Assembly (NCBI GenBank): GCA_026391455.1
Contig: JAPLEH010000052.1
Span: 16,991-80,990, forward strand
Source: Bacteroidota bacterium
Lineage (GTDB): Bacteria; Bacteroidota; Bacteroidia; Chitinophagales; Chitinophagaceae
Reading direction: 5' to 3'
DNA: 64,000 nucleotides
The notes beneath the pieces are model-generated. The model ran no database searches, was not told where the DNA came from, and saw only the letters and a list, made by a program, of their open reading frames with translations. A program made the position numbers and the translations under genes. Of the stretch, positions 18,635 to 27,089 are shown piece by piece (position 1 is the stretch's first letter; each line of letters begins with the position of its first letter).

Positions 18635-19720
18635 ATGGCAGAACAACTATTTCCTTATCAGCAACTGGCTGATTTTACACAGGCAATTTTTCAACAGATC
18701 GGATGCAGTGAATCGCATGCAGCAATTGCTACGAAGTCCTTACTGGCAGCCGATCTCCGTGGTATCGATTCACATGGGGTGGCACGCCTGAGTGGCTACG
18801 TACGGCTATGGGAAGTGAAACGGGTAAATGCAACCCCCGATATCAAAGTGATCCATGAAACGCCTTCTACGGCAGTAGTGGATGGGGATAGCGGACTGGG
18901 GTTGGTAGTGGCACCCTTTGCCATGCAGATCGCCATTGAAAAAGCCAAACAGGTGGGTACCGGATGGGTGAGTGTGCAAAACAGTAATCATTTTGGTATC
19001 GCTGCGCAACATGCCATGATGGCGCTCGAATATGATATGATGGGTATTGCCATGACGAATGCCAGTCCGCTCGTGGCACCTACATTTTCCACTGATAAAA
19101 TGCTTGGTACCAATCCGATTTGTGTGGCGGCACCGGCAGGAACAGAGCCGCCCTTCGTGGCAGACCTGGCTACCACTACAGCAGCTAATGGCAAACTGGA
19201 AATATTGCAACGTAAAAATTTACAAACGCCCACAGGATGGGTGCAGGATAAAGATGGCAATCCCTCACACGATCCGCATGCGCTGAAAAGCGGGGGTGCC
19301 TTATTACCACTCGGTGGCGATCGCGAACATGGCAGTCATAAAGGCTATGCGCTTGGTGCAATCGTTGATATTTTTTCGGCTTTATTAAGTGGAGCCAATT
19401 ATGCGCCCTGGGTGCCGCCCTTCCCGGCTTATGTACCCATGCCGGCACAGCAACCCGGTAAGGGGATCGGTCATTTTCTCGGGGCCATGCGTATTGATGC
19501 GTTTCGTCCCGCTGATGAATTTAAGAAAAGCATGGACCATTGGATACAGGGATTCAGGAATGCAAAACCAGTTGCCGGTGAAGAAAAAGTATTGGTACCC
19601 GGTGATCCGGAAAGAGAGTTTGAAGCGGAAAGAATGACTAATGGAATACCACTATTGGATGCGGTGGTGAATGATTTGTTTCTTTTGGGCGAACGTTTTG
19701 GTATAAATCTACAGCCTTAA
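18635..19720 (+). CDS. Ldh2-family (malate/L-lactate/ureidoglycolate) NAD(P)-dependent dehydrogenase
   Basis: 361 residues of the Ldh2 / MDG fold, which is unrelated to classical lactate dehydrogenase. Typical motifs are LAADLRGIDSHGVARL near the N terminus, the catalytic VQNSNHFGIA with its conserved His, TNASPLVAPTFSTDKMLGTNP, and GSHKGYALGAIVDI. The enzyme interconverts a 2-hydroxy acid (malate, sulfolactate, ureidoglycolate or similar) and its 2-oxo acid with a nicotinamide cofactor; the substrate cannot be decided from sequence. It is monocistronic between the ssb terminator and lysC, with a promoter element almost touching its start codon. Confidence 0.9.
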   Translation: MAEQLFPYQQLADFTQAIFQQIGCSESHAAIATKSLLAADLRGIDSHGVARLSGYVRLWEVKRVNATPDIKVIHETPSTAVVDGDSGLGLVVAPFAMQIAIEKAKQVGTGWVSVQNSNHFGIAAQHAMMALEYDMMGIAMTNASPLVAPTFSTDKMLGTNPICVAAPAGTEPPFVADLATTTAANGKLEILQRKNLQTPTGWVQDKDGNPSHDPHALKSGGALLPLGGDREHGSHKGYALGAIVDIFSALLSGANYAPWVPPFPAYVPMPAQQPGKGIGHFLGAMRIDAFRPADEFKKSMDHWIQGFRNAKPVAGEEKVLVPGDPEREFEAERMTNGIPLLDAVVNDLFLLGERFGINLQP

Positions 19721-19952
19721 AATCATGAATGATATAAATTCAACAGATATCGACTGCAGGCATCCGGTATTTCGATATTACATTGGCTAATATCTTCAAG
19801 GATGAGATCATTCAGCGGATATTAGAATCTTTAAGTACAATTAAAGTCATAATATACCTTTTATAAATGAATGACTGATATTTCAATACTATATACAAGT
19901 TGCTTTGCGTTGTTTTTAACTTCATGGATAAACACAGAAAGGCAAAACTTAC

Positions 19953-19960
19953 TATCTTTG
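19953..19960 (+). promoter_or_regulatory. -7 promoter element of lysC
   Basis: TATCTTTG is an exact TAnnTTTG match 55 bp upstream of the lysC ATG, leaving a leader of about 50 nt. In the rest of the gap after 19720 I see only short open frames, such as a 21-codon ORF near 19727. Confidence 0.6.
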
Positions 19961-20015
19961 CCCCCTTGCTTGCTGATTCTGTAAATCCATAAAATTTATT
20001 GTGGGGGGAAACCAA

Positions 20016-21338
20016 ATGAAAATCATGAAATTTGGCGGCACCAGTGTGGGCCGCCCGGAAAGAATGCATCACATCGCCGGACTGGTCACGAACTCGTCTG
20101 AGCCAACTATCGTTGTATTATCTGCATTATCAGGAACTACCAATGCCCTTGTGGAAATAGGTGACCTGATGGCAAAAGGCGACCGCAACGGCGCCAAACA
20201 ATCCATTGATAAACTGGAAGCCCATTACCAGGATTTTATCAGCCAACTGGTGAAGAAGCCGGAAATACTGGATAAAGCCAAAGCGATCGTGAACGAACAT
20301 TTTGAATTTCTGAATATTATTCTTCGTATCTCGTTCAGCGAAGCATTGAGTAAGGATATCCTTGCTCAGGGCGAATTACTATCTACTAAACTGTTCTGTA
20401 GCTATCTCGAAGAGCAGGGCATTGACCATCTGTTGCTGCCAGCACTTGAATTCATGACCATCGACACCTACGATGAACCCCAGATCGGCAGCATCAAAGT
20501 AAAACTGACCCAACTGCTCGATAAGAACAAGAAGAAGAAGTTATTTGTAACACAAGGCTATATCTGCCGCAATGCACGCGGTGAGGTGGATAACCTCAAA
20601 CGCGGTGGGAGTGACTACTCCGCATCCCTTATCGCAGCAGCTATCAACGCATCTGTATGTGAAATATGGACTGATATTGACGGTATGCACAATAATGATC
20701 CGCGTATTGTAAAGAAAACAGTACCGGTGGAACAAATGAGCTTCGACGAAGCCGCAGAGCTGGCTTATTTCGGAGCCAAAATTCTGCACCCGGCATCTAT
20801 CTGGCCGGCACAGCAATATAATATTCCGGTAAAGCTGCTCAATACCATGCAGCCCGAAGCAAAAGGCACCACCATTACCGCTGAGGCTGGCAGTGTGGGT
20901 GTAAAAGCAGTGGCAGCCAAAGACAATATCACTGCTATTCGTATCAAGAGCAGCCGCATGTTACTGGCCTATGGTTTTCTCCGGAAGATATTTGAAGTGT
21001 TTGAAAAATACCGCACACCTATTGATATGATCACTACTTCTGAGGTGGCGGTATCTATTACCATCGACAATACCATGCACCTGCCCGAGATACTCAAAGA
21101 GCTCGAACCATTCGGTACCGTGGAGAAAGATGATGACCAGACCATTATTTCAGTTGTGGGAAACCAGATCGGCCTTACTGAAGATATGATCAAGAAATTG
21201 TTTGGCTCCATCATGAATATTCCTGTAAGGATGGTTTCGTACGGAGGCAGTCCGCATAATATCTCGTTGCTCGTACCCGCTTCGTATAAGACGCAGATAC
21301 TACAACAACTGAATAAGGGTATGTTTGGACTGGAATAA
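20016..21338 (+). CDS. lysC: Aspartate kinase (monofunctional)
   Basis: 440 residues. It phosphorylates aspartate at the first step of Lys/Thr/Met and diaminopimelate synthesis. The N-terminal kinase domain starts MKIMKFGGTSVG, with SALSGTTNALVEIG, GGSDYSASL and the aspartate-site WTDIDGMHNNDPR. The C-terminal ACT pair (EVAVSITIDN and VVGNQIGLTEDM) ends with the GGSPHNISLLV motif, and is likely an allosteric lysine/threonine sensor. The ATG at 20016 is preceded by GGGGGGAAA, an unusually good Shine-Dalgarno for this phylum; an in-frame GTG at 20001 overlaps that site and is therefore less likely. It ends 2 bp from the convergent CTP-transferase-like gene. Confidence 0.95.
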   Translation: MKIMKFGGTSVGRPERMHHIAGLVTNSSEPTIVVLSALSGTTNALVEIGDLMAKGDRNGAKQSIDKLEAHYQDFISQLVKKPEILDKAKAIVNEHFEFLNIILRISFSEALSKDILAQGELLSTKLFCSYLEEQGIDHLLLPALEFMTIDTYDEPQIGSIKVKLTQLLDKNKKKKLFVTQGYICRNARGEVDNLKRGGSDYSASLIAAAINASVCEIWTDIDGMHNNDPRIVKKTVPVEQMSFDEAAELAYFGAKILHPASIWPAQQYNIPVKLLNTMQPEAKGTTITAEAGSVGVKAVAAKDNITAIRIKSSRMLLAYGFLRKIFEVFEKYRTPIDMITTSEVAVSITIDNTMHLPEILKELEPFGTVEKDDDQTIISVVGNQIGLTEDMIKKLFGSIMNIPVRMVSYGGSPHNISLLVPASYKTQILQQLNKGMFGLE

Positions 21339-21340
21339 TC

Positions 21341-22006
21341 TCAGCGAAACAGATACAATAGTAAAAGTGCTGTGGCAGGGATGGTGATATTGTCCCACCC
21401 GTGAAGGGTAAATAATTCTGCCAGTGAACAAAACAGGGTGAGCATCACCGTTAGTAGGATCACCTGCTGCACCGGCAGGTTCGCTGCTCCAATCAACCAG
21501 CATAAATTGACGACAATGGCCGTTACCGCGAATGAAAGGGTGCCGGCCATTGTTTTTTGCCCATGAAAAAACGACCGTGTACGGGCTCCCCATAAATGCC
21601 CGCCTGTTTCTGCCGCCGTATCACTAAACGTGAGCAGGGAAACGGGGAGCCAGAAATACAGGTAGTCCTGCATATACTCCGCCATCAGAAAACAACCATA
21701 TACCGGAAGAGGAAACAATACACTGCCGAGTGAATGCCGGTTAGTGGCATGTACGGCCGGCATCCAGTTGCGGAGATAGGTTACCAGCAACAACAAAAAG
21801 GCAATGCCCGTAACCGCCAGTATCCACCAGTGGGAATGAAAGAAAAGCGGCAGGAATAAACTGAGAATTCCTCCTGATACATGCAGAAATTTTCGGGATT
21901 GTTCCGAAGGCCAATGAAAATACCGGTGCAGGATAACGGTGATACCCATTAATACGCCCAGCAGGAACAGGAAAAGGAGTAGTGATATAAATGGGGTTTG
22001 CATCAT
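21341..22006 (-). CDS. Integral membrane CTP-transferase-like protein (dolichol kinase / phosphatidate cytidylyltransferase-like)
   Basis: 221 residues with six or seven hydrophobic helices. The motifs EQSRKFLHVSGGILSLFLP near the N terminus and LLTFSDTAAETGGHLWGART in the middle match the SEC59/dolichol-kinase and phytol-kinase branch, often annotated as phosphatidate cytidylyltransferase in Bacteroidota. It probably uses CTP to phosphorylate a polyprenol or similar lipid alcohol; which one is unknown. It is divergent from a CDP-alcohol phosphatidyltransferase and a bona fide cdsA-like gene, so a joint role in lipid head-group chemistry is plausible. Confidence 0.75.
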   Translation of the reverse strand: MMQTPFISLLLFLFLLGVLMGITVILHRYFHWPSEQSRKFLHVSGGILSLFLPLFFHSHWWILAVTGIAFLLLLVTYLRNWMPAVHATNRHSLGSVLFPLPVYGCFLMAEYMQDYLYFWLPVSLLTFSDTAAETGGHLWGARTRSFFHGQKTMAGTLSFAVTAIVVNLCWLIGAANLPVQQVILLTVMLTLFCSLAELFTLHGWDNITIPATALLLLYLFR

Positions 22007-22116
22007 TTTGTACTTTCATGGCCGGAAGGCACTAATAAAAATAAGTGATTCTCCCGGTTTCTGCAATCGCCCCATGTATGCCTGCTCTCCAATTGTTTGT
22101 TATCTTGCAAATACCC

Positions 22117-22710
22117 ATGCAGCAAAACGAAACTATAGCCAAAGAAAAATTCTGGACGATACCAAATATCCTGTCGCTGTGCCGGTTGCTGGTTTTTCCG
22201 CTCATACTCTATTGGATATTTCAAAAAGAGCAGCAATGGGTGGCCATCTTTATTGCGATCAGCCTTTTTACCGATTGGCTCGATGGAATTATTGCACGCA
22301 CCTTCAATATGCAAACACGTATCGGAGCCAAACTCGATTCATGGGCCGATACCGGCACTTATATCTGCGCCTTCCTGGCCATTTATTTTTTTAAATGGGA
22401 CCTGATAAAACCATACGCCTGGATCTTGTATGTCTTTGTGGTTGTCTGGCTGCTTTCTTATGCGGTGGTGTTCATCAAATTCAAGGGGCTTATCGGATTA
22501 CATACCTACTTGTTCAAAAGCACGGGCTATGTGCAGGGCGCTTTTATCATTTTATTGTTCCTGGTCGGGTTTTATTCCTGGCTCTTTTACCTGTGTATGA
22601 TCGTGGGTATACTCGCCTGTGTGGAAGAAGTGATCATTATCCTGCTTATTAAAAAGCCCATGATGAATGTAAAGGGACTATGGTGGATGTTGAAAAACAA
22701 AAACTACTGA
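22117..22710 (+). CDS. CDP-alcohol phosphatidyltransferase
   Basis: 197 residues with several transmembrane helices. The family signature D-x2-DG-x2-AR-x8-G-x3-D-x3-D is complete (Asp53, Asp56-Gly57, Ala60-Arg61, Gly70, Asp74, Asp78). It binds the metal and the CDP-lipid and transfers the diacylglycerol-phosphate to an alcohol such as glycerol-3-phosphate, serine or inositol. The acceptor cannot be decided from sequence; PgsA is one option. The start at 22117 places the hydrophobic core at the expected distance. The stop overlaps the cdsA start (TGATG), so the two are translationally coupled. Confidence 0.88.
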   Translation: MQQNETIAKEKFWTIPNILSLCRLLVFPLILYWIFQKEQQWVAIFIAISLFTDWLDGIIARTFNMQTRIGAKLDSWADTGTYICAFLAIYFFKWDLIKPYAWILYVFVVVWLLSYAVVFIKFKGLIGLHTYLFKSTGYVQGAFIILLFLVGFYSWLFYLCMIVGILACVEEVIIILLIKKPMMNVKGLWWMLKNKNY

Positions 22711-23456
22711 TGCACCCCGTTGTATATTATATTTTTTTCTTTTTGGCCATTGGTGCTGTGGGCATGGCATTGGGAAGCCGTACTGTATCGCCGGACGTGA
22801 GAAAGCAACGCTGGCTCAAATATTTCACCTATATCTTTATTACGGGCGTGGTGGTGCTGGGCATCTTTTATGATTTTATAATTGCCGTGGCAGCCATTAT
22901 CTCCACAGCCGGCATGGCTGAATTGGTTAAAGTAAATACGTTACAAAAAAACAAACCAATACTCCGCACCGGTATGTCGTTTGTAATATTAACCGTATGC
23001 AGTGCAGGGTTTATTTATTTTACACGAATTTTTCACTATTCGTTTTTAATTTTTATCTATTTCCAGGTGATGGTATTCGATGGATTCAGCCAGATCGTTG
23101 GCCAGCTTGCGGGGCGGCATCCGCTGGCACCACGTATCAGTCCCACAAAGACCTGGGAAGGATTAGCAGGTGGGTGCGTATTCAGTATAGGGGTGGCGAT
23201 GGCTTCCTCTGGCTGGTTACATCTTCCTTTTTATACAGGGGGCCTCTTCGGCGCGATCACGGGAGCGGCTTGCTTTACCGGTGATATGCTGGCATCCTGG
23301 TACAAACGGAAAACAGGCGTGAAAGATTACAGCAACTGGCTGCCCGGACAGGGTGGGGTGCTGGATCGCTTTGACAGTTTTTTAGTAACGGGCTTTTGTT
23401 ATTGTATCCTGTATATGCTTAATTTTAACGGTCTATTGATACCATTTACGAAGTAA
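22710..23456 (+). CDS. cdsA: Phosphatidate cytidylyltransferase (CDP-diglyceride synthase)
   Basis: 248 residues. It makes CDP-diacylglycerol from CTP and phosphatidate in the inner membrane. It is polytopic, with the CdsA C-terminal signature RISPTKTWEGLAGG and GQGGVLDRFDSFLV. The ATG at 22710 overlaps the previous TGA (TGATG) and is preferred. An earlier in-frame GTG/ATG-type start near 22680 would add ten polar residues and a 31-bp overlap. Its product is the substrate of the upstream CDP-alcohol phosphatidyltransferase. Followed after 6 bp by an alpha/beta hydrolase in the same operon. A shorter N terminus than E. coli CdsA is normal for such paralogs; the genome may hold another copy. 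Confidence 0.88.
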   Translation: MHPVVYYIFFFLAIGAVGMALGSRTVSPDVRKQRWLKYFTYIFITGVVVLGIFYDFIIAVAAIISTAGMAELVKVNTLQKNKPILRTGMSFVILTVCSAGFIYFTRIFHYSFLIFIYFQVMVFDGFSQIVGQLAGRHPLAPRISPTKTWEGLAGGCVFSIGVAMASSGWLHLPFYTGGLFGAITGAACFTGDMLASWYKRKTGVKDYSNWLPGQGGVLDRFDSFLVTGFCYCILYMLNFNGLLIPFTK

Positions 23457-23462
23457 ACCCAC

Positions 23463-24119
23463 ATGACAACAAAGATCTATTGCATCAGCGGATTGGGGGC
23501 TGACGAAAAAGTATTCACCAATCTCTCCGTGAATGGTTGTTCCCTGCAATATGTGCCATGGTTAAAACCTCAGAAAAAAGAAACCATTGTTTCTTATGCC
23601 ACACGAATGGCTGCGCAAATACCTGACCCCTCACCGGTAATACTGGGTGTATCATTTGGCGGAATGATGGGTATTGAGATCGCCAAACTGATCCAGGTAA
23701 AGCAACTTTATCTTATCTCCAGCATCAAGTCGGTGGCGGAATTGCCTTCCTGGATGCGCATCGTGGGTAAAATGAAACTGAATAAACTATTGCCTACCCG
23801 ATCCTATAAATACACCGAGAAAGTAGATAACAATCGTTTGGGAGTATCTACGCAGGAAGAAAGAGACATGGTAAGGGCATACCGCCGCAATGCAGATCCC
23901 CAATACCTGGAATGGGCAATAAACGAAGTAGTGAACTGGAAAAACAACTGGCAGCCCGATCATATCATTCATATACACGGTGATCGGGACAAGATATTTC
24001 CAATAAAGAAATTGCAAAACATTCACGTTATTCCGGAAGGCACCCATATGATGATCTTTAACAGAGCTGCCGAGATTGGCGCACATATCGAAAAGACCCT
24101 CGGTGAAAAGGCTAAATGA
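23463..24119 (+). CDS. Alpha/beta-hydrolase fold protein
   Basis: 218 residues, no signal peptide. The nucleophile elbow is GVSFGGMMG (Ser in GxSxG), an acid lies in HGDRDKIFP, and a histidine in PEGTHMM, so the Ser/Asp/His triad is complete. The core is small, with no large lid domain. It sits 6 bp downstream of cdsA in the same direction, which suggests an esterase or lipase acting in lipid turnover. The substrate is not knowable from sequence. Confidence 0.82.
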   Translation: MTTKIYCISGLGADEKVFTNLSVNGCSLQYVPWLKPQKKETIVSYATRMAAQIPDPSPVILGVSFGGMMGIEIAKLIQVKQLYLISSIKSVAELPSWMRIVGKMKLNKLLPTRSYKYTEKVDNNRLGVSTQEERDMVRAYRRNADPQYLEWAINEVVNWKNNWQPDHIIHIHGDRDKIFPIKKLQNIHVIPEGTHMMIFNRAAEIGAHIEKTLGEKAK

Positions 24120-24207
24120 GCCGGTTTTATCTTGAATGTTTTGTTAATGTGATAAAAGTCATACTTCAAGCCCGAAGGGTTCGTTACATTTATTCATCTA
24201 CTACTAT

Positions 24208-24648
24208 ATGCGACTATTTTCAACACTACTTCTATCCGTTGTATTCTTTTCAGCGATGGGCTGGGAGACCGATTTTTCTGAAGCACAGCAAAAAGCCAGA
24301 AAGGACCATAAACTGATCCTGCTCAATTTTTCCGGCTCCGATTGGTGCGGCCCTTGCATACGAATGCACAATACAATTTTTGAGAGCGAGGATTTTAAAA
24401 CCTTTGCTGACAATCGCCTTGTACTTATCAATGCGGATTTTCCCCGGCTCAAGAAAAACCAGTTATCAAAAGACCAGCAGGGTAAGAATGATAAAATGGC
24501 TGACCGTTACAATCCCAATGGCATTTTTCCACTCACCCTTTTATTGGATGAAGAGGGAAAGCTCATCAAAAGCTGGGAGGGACTACCCCCACTTACTGCC
24601 AAACAATTTACCGATGAATTAAAAACCCTGGCGGATGCACGTAATTGA
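24208..24648 (+). CDS. Exported thioredoxin-family protein
   Basis: 146 residues with an N-terminal signal-like segment (MRLFSTLLLSVVFFSAMG) and a thioredoxin fold carrying WCGPC (Cys47, Cys50) after LILLNFSGSD; the cis-proline region is GIFPLTLLLD. It is a probable periplasmic disulfide reductant or isomerase. It is the first gene of a four-gene operon: its end overlaps apbE by 14 bp, followed by DUF4266 and DUF3570. That association suggests it keeps cysteines of one of these partners reduced; DUF4266 ends in a Gly/Cys-rich tail. A near-consensus promoter (TTACATTTA) lies just upstream. Confidence 0.88.
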   Translation: MRLFSTLLLSVVFFSAMGWETDFSEAQQKARKDHKLILLNFSGSDWCGPCIRMHNTIFESEDFKTFADNRLVLINADFPRLKKNQLSKDQQGKNDKMADRYNPNGIFPLTLLLDEEGKLIKSWEGLPPLTAKQFTDELKTLADARN

Positions 24649-25588
24649 GCCTGCTGTCATATCACCGGCGGTACATCGGAAAGTGACAAAGCTGATGGGC
24701 AATCGCTTTGAGATCACGGTAGTGGGGCAGGATGAACAAGTATGCTTTCAACAAATCGATGCAGCGATCGCAGAGATCAGCCGTATCGAAAAACTCCTGA
24801 CCACGTATAATGAAGAAAGCCAGACCGCACTCATCAACCGCCAGGCGGGTATCGCCCCTGTAAAAGTAGATCAGGAAGTATTCGACCTGGTGATGCGCTC
24901 CCAAAGAATATCAGACGTTACGCAAGGAGCTTTTGATATTAGCTATGGCTCGGTGGATAAACAGTTGTGGAATTTCGATAAGAACATGACAGCATTGCCG
25001 GATGCAGAAACGGCAAAGAAGGCCGTACACCTGATCAATTACCGGAATATCCTGCTGGATGAAAAGAACTGTACTGTTTTCCTCAAAGAAAAAGGTATGC
25101 GCATTGGCTTTGGTGGTATCGGCAAAGGCTATGCGGCCGAAAGGGCCAAACTAGTATTGCAGGAAATGGGCGTGCAAAGCGGTATAGTGAACGCAGCCGG
25201 AGATCTTACCGCGTGGGGGTTACAACCCAATGGCGAAGAATGGACCATCGGTATTGCGGATCCGGATGCGGCTCGCAAACCTTTCTCCTATCTCAACATT
25301 ACCGGCATGGCGATTGCCACATCCGGCAATTATGAAAAATTTGTTATGATCGGGGGTAAGCGCTATTCCCATACCATCGACCCGAAAACCGGACTGCCCG
25401 TTACAGGTATCAAAAGTGTAACCATACTTTGTCCCAATGCTGAAATTGCCGATGCCATGGCCACTCCCGTCATGATAATGGGGATAGCTGCGGGCCTGGA
25501 TATGGTGAATCAGGTAAAGGGCCTTGCCTGTATCATCATTGATGAACAAGATCGCATTTATACATCCAAAAACATACGCCTCAAATGA
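24635..25588 (+). CDS. apbE: ApbE-family FAD:protein FMN transferase without export signal
   Basis: 317 residues. The family covalently attaches FMN to Thr/Ser of flavoproteins, using FAD and Mg2+. Signatures are MGNRFEITVVG, GAFDISYG, RIGFGGIGKGYAAERA, VNAAGDLTAWG, ATSGNYE, SHTIDPKTGLPV and the metal site ADAMATPVMIMG. The ATG at 24635 is the first possible one: an in-frame TAA lies only five codons upstream. The protein therefore begins MHVIEPAVISPAVHRK and has neither signal peptide nor lipobox, unlike typical periplasmic ApbE. It overlaps the thioredoxin gene by 14 bp and DUF4266 by 4 bp (ATGA). No obvious flavinylation target motif (S/D-G-A-T-S/T) is encoded in the operon. Confidence 0.93.
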   Translation: MHVIEPAVISPAVHRKVTKLMGNRFEITVVGQDEQVCFQQIDAAIAEISRIEKLLTTYNEESQTALINRQAGIAPVKVDQEVFDLVMRSQRISDVTQGAFDISYGSVDKQLWNFDKNMTALPDAETAKKAVHLINYRNILLDEKNCTVFLKEKGMRIGFGGIGKGYAAERAKLVLQEMGVQSGIVNAAGDLTAWGLQPNGEEWTIGIADPDAARKPFSYLNITGMAIATSGNYEKFVMIGGKRYSHTIDPKTGLPVTGIKSVTILCPNAEIADAMATPVMIMGIAAGLDMVNQVKGLACIIIDEQDRIYTSKNIRLK

Positions 25589-25821
25589 AGAAATCAAAAA
25601 AACAACAAGCTGCCGGCATGGCCGTAGCAGCATTGGTGACGGCCGCTACCTTAGGAGCTTGCACCACGGTGAAGGAGTATCAGAAAAATAAAATCAACGA
25701 TGGAGAGATGACACTCAGCGCACGTAAAGTGGAAAAAACTGAAATGAGTTTTCAAACCTACCGCGAAGGCGCTTCTGGTGCCAACGGTGGTAAGACCGGC
25801 GGCGGATGCGGCTGTAACTAA
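25585..25821 (+). CDS. DUF4266 lipoprotein
   Basis: 78 residues. The N terminus has a lipoprotein signal with lipobox LGAC at about residue 26. A short conserved body follows (TTVKEYQKNKINDGEMTLSARKV) and a small glycine-rich tail ending GGGCGCN. It matches the DUF4266 family as I remember it, typically found beside ApbE and DUF3570. The start overlaps the apbE stop (ATGA), showing tight coupling. The tail with two cysteines in a glycine context could bind metal, receive a modification, or be the thioredoxin substrate; none of this is proven. Confidence 0.85.
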   Translation: MKKSKKQQAAGMAVAALVTAATLGACTTVKEYQKNKINDGEMTLSARKVEKTEMSFQTYREGASGANGGKTGGGCGCN

Positions 25822-25846
25822 TTCAACCAACCCCAAAATTATTTGA

Positions 25847-27055
25847 ATGAGAAGAATCTGTCTCTCTGTAGCAGGTATGTTCCTGCTCCTGTTTTCCTCT
25901 TTTGCACAGGCACCTGCTGCTGACAGCACCCAATACAAAAAACGAAAACTCAGTTTTGAAGAAGCCAACCTCGTTACCAGTTATTACCGGCAGGATGGGA
26001 ATAACTCTGCTGTAACAGGTGGTACCGGTACTGAAAAACTAACCGATATCTCCACCACGATCGATGTAAAACTGGTGAAATGGGATAAGAAATTCCGCAA
26101 ACACAGTTTTGATATTGAAGTGGGCATCGATCATTATACATCTGCATCATCGGATAATGTGAATCCGCAAACCATCTCCGGTGCATCCCATGCAGATACC
26201 CGTATTTATCCTTCGCTCAACTGGTCAGCAGAGAATGAAAAAACGGGACGAACCTTTGGTGCCGGTCTCTCTGCGTCCACCGAATTTGATTACCAGTCGT
26301 TCGGGGTAAATCTGTTCTTTTCGCAGAAAACAAAAAACCGAAACGGTGAATTCACGGCCAAAGTACAGGGCTATCTCGACAACCTGAAATACATTCTTCC
26401 TTCTGAATTGCGAACGGGTGTCAATGCGGGTCAAGGCAGGGAAGAGGATGACTATCCGACCAAATCCAGAAATTCATTCAGCGGCTCCTTGTCGTATTCG
26501 CAGATTGTAAACCAGCGGCTGCAACTGATGTTCATAGCCGATCTGGTTTATCAAAAGGGATACCTGGGGCTGCCCTTCCATCGTGTTTATTTTGCCAATA
26601 ATACAGTAGCCGTTGAAAACCTGCCTGATACCCGCCTCAAAATTCCATTGGGATTCAGGGCCAATTATTTTCTGGGTGATAAGGTTGTGTTGCGAAGCTT
26701 TTACCGGTTCTATACAGATGACTGGGGGCTTACCGCTCATACAGCCCAGTTGGAAACATCTATAAAAGTTTCCCCTTTCTTTTCCTTCACTCCTTTTTAC
26801 CGGTACTATACACAAACAGCCGTGGATTATTTTGCGGCAAAAAGTATTCATAAGATTACGGATCAGTATTTTACCAGTAACTATGACCTCAGTGCATTCA
26901 ACAGCAGTTTTTATGGAGCCGGTGTACGCCTTACTCCCCCCAATGGTGTATTCGGCATGAAAAGGCTGAACATGCTCGAATTGCGCTACGGGCATTACAA
27001 CCGGAGTAACGGATTAAATTCAGATATCATATCATTGAATTTGAAGATCAAATAA
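25847..27055 (+). CDS. DUF3570 outer-membrane beta-barrel protein
   Basis: 402 residues with a signal peptide (FLLLFSSFAQA). The rest is amphipathic beta strands with aromatic girdles (HSFDIEVGIDHYTSASSDN, RFYTDDWGLTAHTAQLE, FFSFTPFYRYYTQ) and a last strand ISLNLKIK, consistent with an outer-membrane barrel. The conserved opening LSFEEANLVTSYYRQDGNNSAVTGG-type region fits DUF3570. It starts 25 bp after DUF4266 and completes the thioredoxin-ApbE-DUF4266-DUF3570 operon. Its role (channel, or receptor for the DUF4266 lipoprotein) is unknown. Confidence 0.88.
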   Translation: MRRICLSVAGMFLLLFSSFAQAPAADSTQYKKRKLSFEEANLVTSYYRQDGNNSAVTGGTGTEKLTDISTTIDVKLVKWDKKFRKHSFDIEVGIDHYTSASSDNVNPQTISGASHADTRIYPSLNWSAENEKTGRTFGAGLSASTEFDYQSFGVNLFFSQKTKNRNGEFTAKVQGYLDNLKYILPSELRTGVNAGQGREEDDYPTKSRNSFSGSLSYSQIVNQRLQLMFIADLVYQKGYLGLPFHRVYFANNTVAVENLPDTRLKIPLGFRANYFLGDKVVLRSFYRFYTDDWGLTAHTAQLETSIKVSPFFSFTPFYRYYTQTAVDYFAAKSIHKITDQYFTSNYDLSAFNSSFYGAGVRLTPPNGVFGMKRLNMLELRYGHYNRSNGLNSDIISLNLKIK

Positions 27056-27089
27056 GTCAGATATTAAGTTTCCGCTGTAAATTGCCGGG

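Noticed and set aside
19727..19850. Possible gene remnant after the Ldh2-type gene (short frames with IFKDEIIQRILESL)
   Set aside because: Only about 20 codons per frame and no clear homolog. It cannot be told from chance.
22680..22710. Earlier start of cdsA giving a 31-bp overlap with the upstream gene
   Set aside because: It adds ten polar residues, while the ATG at 22710 forms a TGATG coupling and begins next to the first helix.
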